From: Polaromonas sp. YR568
Lineage (GTDB): Bacteria > Pseudomonadota > Gammaproteobacteria > Burkholderiales > Burkholderiaceae_C
Direction: 5' to 3'
Length of the DNA: 64,000 nucleotides
Assembly: GCF_900116715.1 (NCBI RefSeq)
Contig: NZ_FPBM01000004.1
Span: 62,001 to 126,000 of the forward strand
Shown here: one piece after another, positions 63,914 to 64,000 of the stretch
Layout of the letters: each line of letters starts with the position of its first letter
Numbering within the stretch: the stretch's first letter is position 1
The notes under the pieces: generated by a model
What the model was told of the DNA's origin: nothing
The model's input: the letters and a program-made list of their open reading frames with translations, nothing else
Databases searched by the model: none
Translations under genes and position numbers: made by a program

Positions 63914-64000
63914 TCAGGAAGTGGGTGTGTCAGGGCCGGGTGCGGACTGGCATTCCCAGAATATCCGCGCGGTGCAATGCCGGCAAATCTCCGGGTCCAG
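63914..64000 (-). CDS. Possible C-terminal fragment of an upstream gene
   Basis: On the minus strand an open frame enters from the window edge and reads LDPEICRHCTARIFWECQ, then SAPGPDTPTS and a TGA at 63914-63916. Three cysteines (CRHC...C) suggest a small metal site. It ends five bases before the hyi ATG. It may instead be non-coding promoter sequence; the window ends too soon to tell. Confidence 0.3.
   Translation of the reverse strand: MDPEICRHCTARIFWECQSAPGPDTPTS

Overview
The window looks like chromosome of a betaproteobacterium of the order Burkholderiales, most likely family Comamonadaceae (Polaromonas, Rhodoferax or Variovorax type). This rests on high GC, the tkt-gap pair, the ksgA-surA-lptD block diverging from amgK, a vanillate-type demethylase beside a branched-chain-type ABC transporter, and gene styles typical of that family. 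The genus is inference; no search was run.

Layout. 1-3.8 kb: a partial gene end, a dkgB reductase and an MFS exporter diverging from a YafC-like LysR regulator, and a small membrane protein. 3.8-7 kb: gapA and transketolase. 7-12 kb: a SpeD-family enzyme translationally coupled to the muramate recycling enzyme MurU, aminopeptidase P, a glycosyltransferase-like protein and an FkbM methyltransferase. 12-19 kb: an AT-richer membrane gene with a remnant beside it, then a minus-strand cluster of SPFH/SHOCT protein, double DUF4178 zinc-ribbon protein, DUF350 membrane protein, membrane-anchored spermidine-synthase homologue and a secreted FAD amine-oxidase-like lipoprotein. 19-31.8 kb: a two-partner secretion locus with a 3,654-residue exoprotein and its TpsB transporter. 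32-41.4 kb: a DUF2061 protein, a MetE-like methyltransferase, vanA-vanR-vanB and a five-gene ABC uptake system. 41.6-45.3 kb: malic enzyme and a secreted RNase with its barstar-type inhibitor. 45.3-53.9 kb: ksgA, surA, lptD, amgK, rsmE, an MFS protein and a YidB-like protein. 53.9-58.3 kb: a lipase-like hydrolase, an M20 peptidase, a DUF72 protein and psd. 58.3-64 kb: copper homeostasis (copZ, copA, cueR), two Fe(II)/2-oxoglutarate DNA-repair-type oxygenases, hydroxypyruvate isomerase and a partial gene end.

Best candidates for unusual biology. (1) The 12.7-18.9 kb cluster joins polyamine-type enzymes to membrane-organising and zinc-ribbon proteins; its substrate is not known from sequence. 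(2) The giant TpsA has seven 249-bp tandem YDG repeats, a roughly 455-codon tandem duplication and a lone C-terminal cysteine pair. (3) copZ and copA are driven by mirror-image CueR-type promoters with 19-bp spacers, and copA appears to be leaderless. (4) The RNase/barstar pair has a three-fold TPLR repeat at the start of the inhibitor. (5) A 15-base operator-like sequence upstream of the LysR gene recurs with one mismatch, inside a larger perfect dyad, before the DUF2061 gene.

No tRNA, rRNA, CRISPR array, insertion sequence or phage gene was recognised. All function calls come from reading motifs and remembered family sequences; start codons were chosen by ribosome-binding sites, overlaps and family length.
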